A program made the translations under genes and the position numbers. This document shows, piece after piece, positions 18,260 to 27,234 of a stretch of 64,000 nt of DNA (positions within the stretch are counted from its first letter, which is position 1; each line of letters starts with the position of its first letter). Source of the stretch: Rikenellaceae bacterium (lineage in GTDB: Bacteria; Bacteroidota; Bacteroidia; Bacteroidales; Rikenellaceae); contig SUZS01000001.1 in assembly GCA_015059785.1 (NCBI GenBank), positions 1 through 64,000 of the forward strand. The letters run 5' to 3'. The notes under the pieces were generated by a model. The model had not been told where the DNA came from. It saw nothing but the letters and a program-made list of their open reading frames with translations, and ran no database searches.

Positions 18260-20779
18260 TTATTCACTAACGGCAAAAGCACAATCAGTGACAGTTACAC
18301 CATTAGCAGCAGCACCGCCATATATATGCTCTGCATAGTCCTCGGCAGTAATTGCAGTTGCCTTGGCAGCTCCAAAGTCCTTATCAGCCTCAACGCAAGA
18401 GCCGAGAGCACCACCAACCTTACAATTCTTGATAGTAGTAGCAGCATTAACTCCAGCCCAACCAGCAATAGCGCCCTTTGCATTAACATATTCTGCCTTG
18501 CCGTGAGCAGCGTCGTAGTCGTTACCCAAAACAACGCCATAGTTCTCGCAGTTATCAATAGTTCCAAAGTTCATAAGGCCAGCGATACCGCCCTGACCTA
18601 CAATACCCTTATTGGTATTGGCTCCATCAAAGCCCTTACCATTATATACAATAGTACCATAGTTCTTACAGCCTGAAATGGTTACATCTGCATTAAGACG
18701 AGACGCAATACCTCCTGTACCACTAAAGTAGTCTCTGTGTGCATCTGTTGAATAGATTGTACCGTAGTTTGTACAGTTTGTCACATTACACTGACACTGA
18801 GAGATAATACCACCCGGATTTGAACGGCTCAAAGAGGCAACAGTTACATTACCTCGGTTGATACAGCCGTTAATAGATGTCATATTGTGAGTAGTACCAC
18901 CTACAACACCGCCAATGTGTACCCAGGCTTTGTTTGCAGGAGAGTTCATACTAACAGCACCTGTGTTAGTACAGTTGTTTATCTGTGAGCCATTTACAGG
19001 CTTTGAGCTACTTGTTTTTCCTAACAAACCTACGATACCTCCGGCAGCTGAGCTAGCACCCTGCTTTGTAAGGGTTATTGCACCGCTATTAGAGCACTCC
19101 TCAACCTGAACATCAACAAGATAGAGATAACCTACGACACCACCGAGCAGGGTATCCTTTGTCACTGCCTTATTGATTGTAATTGAGGCTGAGTTGGTAC
19201 AGTTAGTATACTTATAGAATGCACCTCCACCAGGAGCGGAGTTACCCTCTAATGCACCAAAGCAACCACCTACATACATAGAGGCGTTACCAGCAATATT
19301 GTCTGATATAACAACACTTCCGCTGTTGCTACAGTTTGATAGAGTGCCACGATACGAGCTAGCGATAAGACCACCTGCCCAGATGTGGTTGGCATCACGA
19401 ACATCAACAGTCACAGTACCTGTGTTCGTACAGTTGTTCATAACAACATCACCTGCACCACCAGCAATACCGCCTGCCTTGTTGTACTTATTTCCGCTGT
19501 TAGATTTATTTGTCACAGTTCCTGCATTTGTACAGTTCTCCATAGTAACACCATTCTCTACCTGACCGACAATACCACCAATCACAATGTTTGCATTTGC
19601 AGCCGCCGCAGGATAGGTTACAGCACCACAATGTTTCACATTCTTAAATAGTACATCTCCCTTCTTAAGGTCGGCAGCACCACAGATACCACCCATATAA
19701 CTACCTCCGCTAACTGTTGCGTAGCTTGTGATATTTTCAAGTGTTGCACCAGTAAGAATACGAGCCACAACAGCCGCTACATAGGTGTTTTTATTGCTAT
19801 CAAGACCTGAAGCTGAGAAGCTACAACCCTTACCAAATACAAGATTCTGAATAGTAGCATCGCTGAGGTTCTTGAACATTGCCGCGCTTGACTCAGTAGT
19901 AGCAACAACAAGGTTGTCAATAGTGTGGTTGTTACCCTCAAGTGTACCCGAGAAGTTTGAAATTGGAGTCCAAGCGACACCCTTCATATCAATATTTGCA
20001 AGGATATTTACAACGCCATTTGCATCCTTAAATTTACCACCATCTGGAGTCTGCTCGGCTGCAATCTGAGCCGCTACCTCTGCAGCAAAGTCAACAAGGT
20101 CTGCTGCTGTGCGGATACCTACAGCCTCTGCAGCTGCATTTGGCAGTGTGCCGAGGTTGAGAATCTTTCCATTCTCAAGGGTTATGGTGTTATAGGTGTT
20201 ACGCACCTCAACATCGTCAACCTTTGCAGTAAGGCCCTCGTAAACTGCTGCAGGGACTGCAACATAGTAATTTTTCTCTGTCTCCATAGCACCCTGAAGG
20301 GTATAACCGAGAACCTCTACCTTGCTTGCAGGAGCAGCAAGAGCAAACTTGAGCAGTGCGTGGCGATGCTCAAAAACAAGGTTCTCGGTTGTCGCACCAA
20401 CAGCCTCAGCCAGAGCCGCCTGTGGGTCAAATGAGCCTGCAACAGCGTTCTGCACAGTAGGAACTGCTGTTACACCAGCAGGATATTTTGCAGTATAGAG
20501 CTCTGCAACTGCGATTGGAGTGTTAGAGGCGAATGTTGCCACAGCCTCGCCTGCACCCTGTGTAAGGGTAAACTCTACTCCATTAACCTCAATCTTATCC
20601 TCCGCACTCCAGAGTGTCTTAACTCCGTCGAGTGTAGTACGGCTTGAAGCAAATGATGCGGTAACGGTTGTCTGACCAAGAGAAACCTCGTCAATAGCTG
20701 CTGTATTACAACTTGTCACGCCCAAAAGAGCGGCAGCAGCAACAAAAAGCATAGTTATCTTTTTCATTGTCTCTTTCAT
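18260..20779 (-). CDS. GLUG-type repeat surface lipoprotein with fimbrillin-like N-terminus
   Basis: 839 residues from the start chosen (MKETMKKITMLF); a second ATG four codons on is equally possible. Signal and lipobox GVTSCNTAA. Residues about 28-200 resemble fimbrillin N-terminal domains (TTLDGVKTLWSAEDKIEVNG). From about 270 on, repeats of the form GGIxGxxxxxxxxxCxNxGxV occur roughly every 45 residues (for example GGIVGQVENGVTMENCTNAG). This is a GLUG/beta-helix-like pattern common in bacterial surface proteins. The last 110 residues closely match the neighbour at 20967-23486. Probably an exposed adhesin or glycan-binding protein. An upstream extension to 20896 is rejected because it overlaps the small peptide gene in another frame. 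Confidence 0.82.
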   Translation of the reverse strand: MKETMKKITMLFVAAAALLGVTSCNTAAIDEVSLGQTTVTASFASSRTTLDGVKTLWSAEDKIEVNGVEFTLTQGAGEAVATFASNTPIAVAELYTAKYPAGVTAVPTVQNAVAGSFDPQAALAEAVGATTENLVFEHRHALLKFALAAPASKVEVLGYTLQGAMETEKNYYVAVPAAVYEGLTAKVDDVEVRNTYNTITLENGKILNLGTLPNAAAEAVGIRTAADLVDFAAEVAAQIAAEQTPDGGKFKDANGVVNILANIDMKGVAWTPISNFSGTLEGNNHTIDNLVVATTESSAAMFKNLSDATIQNLVFGKGCSFSASGLDSNKNTYVAAVVARILTGATLENITSYATVSGGSYMGGICGAADLKKGDVLFKNVKHCGAVTYPAAAANANIVIGGIVGQVENGVTMENCTNAGTVTNKSNSGNKYNKAGGIAGGAGDVVMNNCTNTGTVTVDVRDANHIWAGGLIASSYRGTLSNCSNSGSVVISDNIAGNASMYVGGCFGALEGNSAPGGGAFYKYTNCTNSASITINKAVTKDTLLGGVVGYLYLVDVQVEECSNSGAITLTKQGASSAAGGIVGLLGKTSSSKPVNGSQINNCTNTGAVSMNSPANKAWVHIGGVVGGTTHNMTSINGCINRGNVTVASLSRSNPGGIISQCQCNVTNCTNYGTIYSTDAHRDYFSGTGGIASRLNADVTISGCKNYGTIVYNGKGFDGANTNKGIVGQGGIAGLMNFGTIDNCENYGVVLGNDYDAAHGKAEYVNAKGAIAGWAGVNAATTIKNCKVGGALGSCVEADKDFGAAKATAITAEDYAEHIYGGAAANGVTVTDCAFAVSE

Positions 20780-20798
20780 TTTTTTTAGGTTAAACAAT

Positions 20799-20930
20799 CT
20801 ACCACTCAAGATCATCTTCAGTATAATCCTTATACCCCGATCCATTCGCCTCGCTAAGCGCAAAGCCTCTCTCTGCCACACATACCATATTCTCAATGAT
20901 AGGTGCTGTGTAAAACTCTTTAGTCTTCAT
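20799..20930 (-). CDS. 43-residue peptide, short Bacteroidales MKKxYxxPxIE-like family
   Basis: ATG at 20930, TAG at 20799-20801, between the two GLUG lipoprotein genes (36 and 19 bases from them). The product begins MKTKEFYTAPIIENMVCVAE and ends EDDLEW. It has no signal peptide. The opening 'basic, aromatic, P-I-I-E' followed by a Cys/Val-rich stretch, a small-residue middle (SEANGSG) and an acidic tail is a pattern I recognise from many short Bacteroidales proteins found beside surface lipoproteins; their role is unknown. Coding status is supported by position, in-operon orientation and composition, not by a direct match. Confidence 0.65.
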   Translation of the reverse strand: MKTKEFYTAPIIENMVCVAERGFALSEANGSGYKDYTEDDLEW

Positions 20931-20966
20931 TTTCTATAGTTATTTTTGTTGTTGATTTACTCTCTA

Positions 20967-23486
20967 CTACTCTGCAAATGAGCAATTTGAAACAGTAACA
21001 CCATTCTTCGCATCACCGCCATAAATAAGGTTCTTATAGTTGTCAGCAGTCACAGCTGTAGCCTTACTTGCACCCATATCTGCCTGACTATCATCACACA
21101 CGCCTACAGCACCGCCAACCTTACAGCCACTGATAGTGACAGCCGAGTTAGCTCCGCCCCAGCCGATAATCGCACCCTTGGCATTGAGGTAAGAGGCCAT
21201 ACCATAAGAGGCGTCGTAGTCGTTACCCAAAACAGTTCCGTAGTTCTCGCAATTTTCTACTGCACCAGCATAGAGCAGACCACAGATACCACCCTGGCCA
21301 ACAATACCCTTATTGGCATTTGCCTTTCTAAAGCCCTTACCATTATAGATTATAGTACCATGGTTCTTACAGCCGCTAATTTTCTTACCAGCAGTCTGAT
21401 AGCGGGCAACAATACCTGCTGTTGCGCTATAGTAATCCTGGTGCCAAGCTGTTGTATAGATAGTTCCGTAGTTTGTACAGCCAATAACATCGCAGTTAAT
21501 CTCCGAGCCAATACCACCCGGATTTGAACGGGTTGTATTGTCCGCAGTAATATCTCCACGGTTCTCACAGTTTTCAATACCAAACTCTGTAGTACACTTA
21601 CCAACAATTCCCGCAGGGGCATTCCAAGCACTATTGCTCTCTGTACCGGTATAGGTGATATTTCCTGTGTTAGAGCAGTTTACAACCTTTGACAGCGTCT
21701 TAATATTAGAATCTGCAAGGGTGCTTGTCTGTACAGTTACAATACCCGCAGCGTACGAGCCGGTTACAGCAGAGGTCATCGCGATATTTCCGCTATTTGT
21801 ACACTCGCTAATCTCACAACCAGAGACCTTAATCCAACCAATAATACCACCAGCCTGTATATCCTTCGTATTATTACACTTTGCCGTAACATTTCCGCTG
21901 TTACTACACTTGTGAATCTTTGTTTCGCGTTGTGCTGTACCCTCGAGAGTACCAATAACGCCGCAGATATATAGAGCAACACACTCTGAGCTCTCTGTGA
22001 TTGAGACATTTGCGCTATTTGCACAGTTCTCTGCGTGCATACGATGTGCACGACCTACAACACCCGCTACATAGACATTGTTTGCACCGCGGCAGTCGAT
22101 TTTTATCTCGCCCTCGTTAGTACAGTTGAACATATCGTGGTCAGAGCCAAGACCAACAATACCGCCAGCAGAGAGATACTTATTGCCACCAGTAGCCTTT
22201 ATTGTGAGCGCGCCATAGTTAGCACAATCCTCGTAAGTTACACCTATCTCATTGGCCGCACAGATACCACCGAGAGATACATTTGCCACTGCCGTAATAT
22301 TTGGATATGTAATTGCTCCATAGTTCTTACAACCCTTAAAGAGTATATCTCCATTCTTATATGTCGCCGAGCCTACAATACCTCCAATATATGTTGCACC
22401 TGTAATTGTAGCCTTTGATGTGATATTCTCAAAGGTGCAGTTACCATGCACAGAACCGGCAACAACTCCCGCATTTGATGCACCAGAGAGATTTACAACA
22501 GAGATAGTACAACTCTCGTCAAAAGTAAGATTGCGAACAGTCGCATCCTTTACAGAGGCAAACAAACCTGTATTCTCGCCATAAGTTGATAGCTTTAAGT
22601 TGCTGATAGTAAAATTATTACCATCAATAATACCTGTAAATGAACTAATTGGTGCAAACTCAACACCAGTAAAATCAAGATTATCTTTGATATTGACAAC
22701 ACCATTCTCGTCTACATAATCAAGACCCAGAGCAGTTCCCGTCTCAGCATATTCAGCCTCAAGGGCTTTAGCAAAATCCATAAAGTCAGAGGCTGTGAAG
22801 ATACCGCCACCGCGCATCTTGGTCTTTGCCACAAGAGCAGAGCTGTACTGCGAGTCATACTCCTCTCCAGAGCGAGAGCGACTCTTGACCTTGATATCAT
22901 ACTCTGTATCTGGCTCAAGACCGCGAATAGTAACACTTGTCTGCTCTGTAAACTCTGTAATTTCAGCACCAGTACCCTTTGCTGTACAAGTAACAACATA
23001 ACCCACAGCATCCTTCACAGCATCCCACTCAACAATAAAGGAGGAAGATGTAATCTTACCATCTACAAGACGAACATTTGTCGGTGCGGTAACTACATAG
23101 ACAATGAGCGTCTGCTGCTCAACATCTCCAGTGTAATCAGAGTGATACTCATCGCCGTGATACGACAACGCACGCAGACGAACATAGTAGAGCGACGAGT
23201 GACTCAAACCCGTAATCTTGCAAGAGTTGCTGTATACACTCTGCTGTGTATACTGCTCCTCATCAGCCCTCTTATACTCAACAAGATAGGCCGACACATC
23301 ACTACTATCTACCCCCTCCCAAGATAGGGCAAAGGATGTAGATGTAACTGTCGCCTGATCAATTACAAGCCCCTCCGGAGTCTGCAACTTTTCAGGAATC
23401 TGCTTCTCAATCTCTGGTATACCGCTGTCAGTACAAGCGGTAAAGAGAGGAAAGAGACAGAACAAAGTAAATAAAATTCTCTTCAT
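20967..23486 (-). CDS. Lipoprotein with two fibronectin-III domains and GLUG-type repeats
   Basis: 839 residues from ATG 23486 (MKRILFTLFCLFPLFTAC, lipobox Cys18). Two FnIII domains follow at about 28-118 and 124-212 (SSSFIVEWDAVKDAVGYVV, LEPDTEYDIKVKSRS). Then a linker and GLUG-like repeats from about 255 to the end (GGIVGSATYKNGDILFKGC, GGICAANEIGVTYEDC). The terminal 110 residues match the next gene (NKGIVGQGGI, CENYGxVLGNDYDA, GCKVGGA). The start at 23486 is chosen over upstream in-frame codons because it begins the lipoprotein signal. First gene of the leftward run, with a promoter at 23511-23539. Probably a surface adhesin; ligand unknown. Confidence 0.85.
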   Translation of the reverse strand: MKRILFTLFCLFPLFTACTDSGIPEIEKQIPEKLQTPEGLVIDQATVTSTSFALSWEGVDSSDVSAYLVEYKRADEEQYTQQSVYSNSCKITGLSHSSLYYVRLRALSYHGDEYHSDYTGDVEQQTLIVYVVTAPTNVRLVDGKITSSSFIVEWDAVKDAVGYVVTCTAKGTGAEITEFTEQTSVTIRGLEPDTEYDIKVKSRSRSGEEYDSQYSSALVAKTKMRGGGIFTASDFMDFAKALEAEYAETGTALGLDYVDENGVVNIKDNLDFTGVEFAPISSFTGIIDGNNFTISNLKLSTYGENTGLFASVKDATVRNLTFDESCTISVVNLSGASNAGVVAGSVHGNCTFENITSKATITGATYIGGIVGSATYKNGDILFKGCKNYGAITYPNITAVANVSLGGICAANEIGVTYEDCANYGALTIKATGGNKYLSAGGIVGLGSDHDMFNCTNEGEIKIDCRGANNVYVAGVVGRAHRMHAENCANSANVSITESSECVALYICGVIGTLEGTAQRETKIHKCSNSGNVTAKCNNTKDIQAGGIIGWIKVSGCEISECTNSGNIAMTSAVTGSYAAGIVTVQTSTLADSNIKTLSKVVNCSNTGNITYTGTESNSAWNAPAGIVGKCTTEFGIENCENRGDITADNTTRSNPGGIGSEINCDVIGCTNYGTIYTTAWHQDYYSATAGIVARYQTAGKKISGCKNHGTIIYNGKGFRKANANKGIVGQGGICGLLYAGAVENCENYGTVLGNDYDASYGMASYLNAKGAIIGWGGANSAVTISGCKVGGAVGVCDDSQADMGASKATAVTADNYKNLIYGGDAKNGVTVSNCSFAE

Positions 23487-23510
23487 AGTTTTTAGATTTT
23501 CTGTTATTTC

Positions 23511-23539
23511 CAAAATTATTATTAATATGACGAAATCAA
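23511..23539 (-). promoter_or_regulatory. Promoter of the leftward GLUG/SusCD run
   Basis: On the minus strand, -7 TAATTTTG (23518-23511) with TTG at 23539-23537, 18 bases apart. The -7 box lies 25 bases before the ATG at 23486. Upstream to 23760 there is only A+T-rich sequence with no further feature I can support. Confidence 0.5.
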
Positions 23540-23769
23540 GCATCTTTTGTCCTCGCACAAAAACAAAAAGTGAAGGGATTATCCCTGGTGGTAATAGACA
23601 TACTACTTGCGCAACAAATCGAACAGCGTGAGAATACAAAAAATAGTGTTTCGGGCATATTTTACACCGTATGTAAACAAAAATAGGAGACCTTTTGTCT
23701 CCCATTTTAGTTCAATAAAATGCTCAAAGAAAGTTTGAACAAACCTCTATCGTTTACCAGTTCACCACC

Positions 23770-24390
23770 CTATTTACCAATATTATAGTTGATAGCACCC
23801 TTGTTCAAAAGTCTTAGAGTTGTCAGGCCATTTTGGTGGCCGACGATGTAGGATAGGGGTTGGTGGGTTGGGGCATTGTGGCTGATAAAGTCGGTCATCT
23901 GGAGCTCTACGCCCAGTGCAAACTGAATGCAAGAGAAGGTGTCGCCGGCTTGCATCTTTGAGTTTTCACATTGTTCCGCAACAAAGCGATTATCCCCCAA
24001 ATAGCGGAGCTGGCACAGGCGGTTCGGAAGCCAGCCTATTTGCAGGCGGTCGCCTACAGTCAGCTCACTCGAGGAGATATGTTCTACATCGAAAAACTGA
24101 GATTCGCACCCCGATTCCCTCTGCAGTAATTTACAAAAATCCACCCAACGGCACCCCGTAGCATATTGCGACAAGATATCAAGAGTATGGAGAGATACAG
24201 TATCATATCCGCGCGTGGAGTAGCCCCACACGCGCTCAAGAGTGCTTTCGGAGATGTGTTGTCGTTGCTCCATCTCAATCACAGCCACAAGGGCCAAAAA
24301 GTCAGCGTGGACGCTCAGCCTCTTGCCAAAGCGCTCCTCTACGCGCTCGCGAAGTAGGACAATTTGCGGTATATCTCTTCTAATGCTCAT
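23770..24390 (-). CDS. Putative DNA-binding regulator of a Bacteroidetes-specific type
   Basis: 206 residues from MSIRRDIPQ (ATG 24390). The first half carries a pattern seen in many uncharacterised Bacteroidetes proteins: FGKRLSVHADFLALV, SESTLERVWGYS, then SLHTLDILSQYATG and WVDFCKLL. The 'S-x-x-T-L-x-R-x-W-G-Y' part looks like a helix-turn-helix recognition region. The second half (VGDRLQIGWLPNRLCQLRYL, AGDTFSCIQFALG) looks like a small beta domain. No signal peptide. Divergent from the kinase with 46 bases between start codons, so the two may be functionally paired. No precise function can be given. Confidence 0.6.
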   Translation of the reverse strand: MSIRRDIPQIVLLRERVEERFGKRLSVHADFLALVAVIEMEQRQHISESTLERVWGYSTRGYDTVSLHTLDILSQYATGCRWVDFCKLLQRESGCESQFFDVEHISSSELTVGDRLQIGWLPNRLCQLRYLGDNRFVAEQCENSKMQAGDTFSCIQFALGVELQMTDFISHNAPTHQPLSYIVGHQNGLTTLRLLNKGAINYNIGK

Positions 24391-24410
24391 CGTGTTACAA
24401 AAATAATCAT

Positions 24411-24418
24411 TATCTTTG
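24411..24418 (+). promoter_or_regulatory. -7 element of the kinase promoter
   Basis: TATCTTTG fits TAnnTTTG and sits 18 bases before the ATG at 24437. The -33 region is not clear. The box covers the in-frame TTG at 24416, so that codon is unlikely to be the start. Confidence 0.5.
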
Positions 24419-24436
24419 ACAATCAAAAACGAATCA

Positions 24437-25609
24437 ATGGTAGAGGAGAGCAATATATTTGAAGGCACAATAGCAAAGAGCGATATTGAGCAGGGATTTC
24501 ACAACTTTAAGTTGTTGACTTCCACCGCTTATGCCCATTTATACATAGCGTACAAATTAGGCAAACGCTTTCTGATAAAGACTACAAAAGACAACTCTGA
24601 GCGACAAAATAAGTTGCTCAGCCGAGAGTATGAGCTCTCGATTGGCTGCGACCACCCGCATATTGTACACATCTACACGATAGAGGATTTGCCTCTTGGA
24701 GCGGGATTGGTTATGGAGTATATCGAGGGGCGGACACTTGACAAATACCTTGCCGAAAACCCGCCGAAAAAGGAGCGTGACCGTATCTTTAATGAGCTTC
24801 TATCTGCCGTTGGATATCTCCACAAAAGGGGTATAATTCATAACGACATAAAGCCCGAAAACATCCTTATCACTCACGCCGATAACACCCTAAAACTCAT
24901 CGACTTTGGACTGGCAGATAGTGATGCACAGTATGCTCTGCGCACCCTTGGATGCACACCCCATTACGCCTCACCAGAATTACAGGCTCAGAGTCAAGAG
25001 ATAGACGCTCGGAGCGATATCTACTCTATAGGCATTATTATGGAGCAGATATTTGGGCACTCGCGCATCTCTAAAAGATGCAAGGCTGAAAGTCCAGCGC
25101 AGAGGTATGAGAACATACAGGCTCTGCAGGGGGCTTGGCAACATCGCAACCGCCCACAAAAGGTGCTACTTAGCGCGGTGGCTGTATCTATTTTTGCTCT
25201 TCCGCTACTGCTTTTGGGGCAGGCGAAAATTAGCGAGAGGGACAAAATTAGAGAGCGAGAGCTTCTGTTTCAACAGATTGAGCGCGATGTAGAGCAAATC
25301 TATACGATTACTGCCGACTCAATTTCGCAGGCTGTATATTACGAATTTGCCAACAACCATATTATATCTTTCTGGGAGGAGGTTAATAGGTATCATAGTG
25401 AGTATATTGCAACCATTGAGGATGCGGAGTTGAGTGTTCTTGTTACAAATGTCTACACCCAGACACTCAACAAGTACCACAACCGCCTTTGGGAGCAGAC
25501 AAATGCTCTACCTATAATGTTCAAGAGCAACCTTCCTTTAGAGCAGACACTCTTCTACAATTCGTTGCTTGAAGAGCGTAAACCATATCGCCCATATCAA
25601 AAAAAATAG
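24437..25609 (+). CDS. Membrane-anchored serine/threonine protein kinase
   Basis: 390 residues. A Hanks-type kinase domain fills about 20-235: beta-3 Lys48 (RFLIKTT), helix-C Glu near 65-67, hinge VMEYIEGRTLDKYL, catalytic loop HNDIKPEN with Asp137, DFG at 156-158, and SPE near 179. The usual glycine loop is poorly formed and the HRD arginine is Asn136, so it is a non-RD kinase. One membrane segment at about 243-261, then a 130-residue exterior domain with no family I recognise. It could sense envelope state. It precedes the ncRNA and the 26-38 kb envelope cluster and may regulate it, but that is inference. Confidence 0.9.
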   Translation: MVEESNIFEGTIAKSDIEQGFHNFKLLTSTAYAHLYIAYKLGKRFLIKTTKDNSERQNKLLSREYELSIGCDHPHIVHIYTIEDLPLGAGLVMEYIEGRTLDKYLAENPPKKERDRIFNELLSAVGYLHKRGIIHNDIKPENILITHADNTLKLIDFGLADSDAQYALRTLGCTPHYASPELQAQSQEIDARSDIYSIGIIMEQIFGHSRISKRCKAESPAQRYENIQALQGAWQHRNRPQKVLLSAVAVSIFALPLLLLGQAKISERDKIRERELLFQQIERDVEQIYTITADSISQAVYYEFANNHIISFWEEVNRYHSEYIATIEDAELSVLVTNVYTQTLNKYHNRLWEQTNALPIMFKSNLPLEQTLFYNSLLEERKPYRPYQKK

Positions 25610-25731
25610 CCAAAAGACATAAAAAGACAACGCCAAAATCGCTGTTGTATCACATTTATTCATACCTTTGTCGTAAGCAACAGCCCTGCAAAAAAAATAG
25701 CAGGTTTGGGTGTTGTTATTGTTTTTTTTAC

Positions 25732-25739
25732 TATATTTG
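25732..25739 (+). promoter_or_regulatory. -7 element before the structured RNA
   Basis: TATATTTG matches TAnnTTTG; TTG at 25713-25715 is the nearest -33 candidate, but the 16-base spacing is short. A second box, TACCTTTG, lies at 25663-25670. Between 25610 and 25730 I see no gene, only a weak CCTGC/GCAGG stem at 25685-25703 that may end the kinase transcript. Confidence 0.45.
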
Positions 25740-25747
25740 TAAAAATA

Positions 25748-25940
25748 TACGATGAACACGCAAGTGTTTGTCCGTCTCGCTGATGAACCTAGGAAATTCA
25801 TTTACGGTAAGAGAGGACGAACCCTGCTGCGGGTCTGTATATCTATAGATATACAGGCATAGCGTAGGCTGTTGCTTTTTTCTTCTTACCACAGGTTTTC
25901 CTAGGACCTATCAGCGGAGATTAAGTAATTAGTCTGCGCT
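25748..25940 (+). ncRNA. Long structured RNA, candidate 6S RNA
   Basis: Nearly 200 bases with no plausible reading frame form one long rod. A small hairpin AACAC-GCAA-GTGTT comes first (about 25755-25768). The outer stem is CTCGCTGAT (25776-25784) with ATCAGCGGAG (25910-25919); then CCTAGGAAA pairs with TTTCCTAGG, then GGTAAGA with TCTTACC. A large, mostly unpaired middle follows, and a perfect apical hairpin CTGTATATC-TATA-GATATACAG. A rod with a big central bubble is the 6S RNA plan, and a T-rich stretch (TTCTTTTTT) follows at 25940-25948. The identity as 6S is inference. It could instead be a leader of the operon beginning at 26005. Confidence 0.55.
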
Positions 25941-26004
25941 TCTTTTTTGCACCATATTTAATAGCGCAGTAAGTATAGTACCAAACTTAAAACTAAAAAT
26001 AGCT

Positions 26005-27210
26005 ATGATTAAATTTACAGCTTCTTACAAACATTACAAGATTGATGTTGAGGACAGTGGCACTGTTCTGGTCTATGACAATGGCGCTTTGCGTGACAAT
26101 ACAAAAAAGGCTGTTCTGGAGATTGCCGAGCAGGTGGGTTATGAGATTGATCCAGGCTGGAGCACTCGCCAGGCAGGCCGTAAGTTGGTAGACTTCCTTA
26201 ATGCAAATCCACAGGTTGAGGGTAGTGCAGCGCCAAAACAGACCCCAACACCTGCTCCTGCTCCTGCTCAGGAGCCTAAGAAGAGTGACGACATTGAGGC
26301 AAAGGTTGAGGGCTCGGCTGACGAGATTGCAAATGCCAAGGTGCGAGTATATGGCAAGGCGCAGAATCGCACTGCGCTCGGCATTGTTCACGCCTATATG
26401 ATTATGTACCCACACGCAACATTGGAGGATTTGCGCAAGGCGTTCCCAAATGAGTTAAACCCAGATAAGGGCGTGAAGGAGAACTTCGTTTATGCCGAGG
26501 ATAAGGGTACAACTGCCGATTGGGACGGCTACTTCAAGGCAGAGGAAGAGCTGCTCACAATGGGCGACGGCAAGAAGGTGTCGGTTGTGAAGATGTGGAC
26601 AAAGCCAAGTTTTGAGCGTATGGTTTCGCACGCAAAGCAGTACGGTATTGTCATTGCCGACTATGAGAAGGCTCCAGGTGGTGCCAAGAAGGGTGGTTTC
26701 TACCTTGAGTACCTCAACGGCTATGTGCCACCAGTGCCAGGCAAGAAAAAGTCTCTGTGGTGGTTGTGGCTGCTGCTTCTGCTGCTTGTGGGCGTTGCGC
26801 TCTTCTTCGCACTTCGTAAGCCACAGGTTGTTGAGAAGGTTGTTGAGGTTGAGAAGATTGTCTATGTTGACCGCGTAGAGGAGATTGAGAAGAACTTCAA
26901 CGCAGCCAAGTTTATCCAGGGCAAGGCAGAGTTGAGCGAGGAGGCGAAGTTTGTTCTTCACGACCTTGCGCAGCTTATGGCAAAGCACCCAGAGCTGAAG
27001 CTTCAGCTCGTTGGTCACACCTCAGCAGAGGGCGATGCAGAGTTTAACCAGCGTCTGTCGGAGGCTCGCGCACAGGCTGCTGTAGACTTCCTTGTTAGCC
27101 GTGGCGTGGATGTTAGCCGCCTTGAGGCTATCGGCAAGGGGGCAAGTGAACCTCTTGACCCCAATAATTTGGAGGTAAATCGCCGTACAGAGTTCATCAT
27201 TGTTGAGTAG
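26005..27210 (+). CDS. Inner-membrane protein with cytoplasmic domains B and C and a periplasmic OmpA domain
   Basis: 401 residues, no signal peptide. Residues 1-70 are 'domain B' (IAEQVGYEIDPGWSTRQAGR), also found in the genes at 28927 and 30654. A Pro/Ala linker (75-90) leads to 'domain C' (112-220: GIVHAYMIMYPHATLEDLRKAFP), which resembles the C-terminus of the KAP NTPase at 31642. One membrane helix at 251-270, a short coiled linker, then an OmpA C-terminal peptidoglycan-binding domain (about 300-401: LVGHTSAEGDAEFNQRLSEARA, NRRTEF). The predicted topology places B and C in the cytoplasm and OmpA on the cell wall. First gene of the rightward cluster. The domain relations are read by eye. 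Confidence 0.85.
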   Translation: MIKFTASYKHYKIDVEDSGTVLVYDNGALRDNTKKAVLEIAEQVGYEIDPGWSTRQAGRKLVDFLNANPQVEGSAAPKQTPTPAPAPAQEPKKSDDIEAKVEGSADEIANAKVRVYGKAQNRTALGIVHAYMIMYPHATLEDLRKAFPNELNPDKGVKENFVYAEDKGTTADWDGYFKAEEELLTMGDGKKVSVVKMWTKPSFERMVSHAKQYGIVIADYEKAPGGAKKGGFYLEYLNGYVPPVPGKKKSLWWLWLLLLLLVGVALFFALRKPQVVEKVVEVEKIVYVDRVEEIEKNFNAAKFIQGKAELSEEAKFVLHDLAQLMAKHPELKLQLVGHTSAEGDAEFNQRLSEARAQAAVDFLVSRGVDVSRLEAIGKGASEPLDPNNLEVNRRTEFIIVE

Positions 27211-27234
27211 TTAACCTTATTAATATATATAGTT

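Noticed and set aside
20780..20896. Upstream start for the GLUG lipoprotein
   Set aside because: The added residues are not signal-like and overlap the 43-residue peptide gene in a different frame.
23487..23705. Upstream start for the FnIII-GLUG protein
   Set aside because: It would place 73 residues ahead of a perfect lipoprotein signal and cover the promoter.
25776..25800. CTGATGA resembling a hammerhead ribozyme core
   Set aside because: It lies in the outer stem of the long rod, pairing with ATCAG on the far side, and no GAAA or cleavage triplet lies where a hammerhead needs it.
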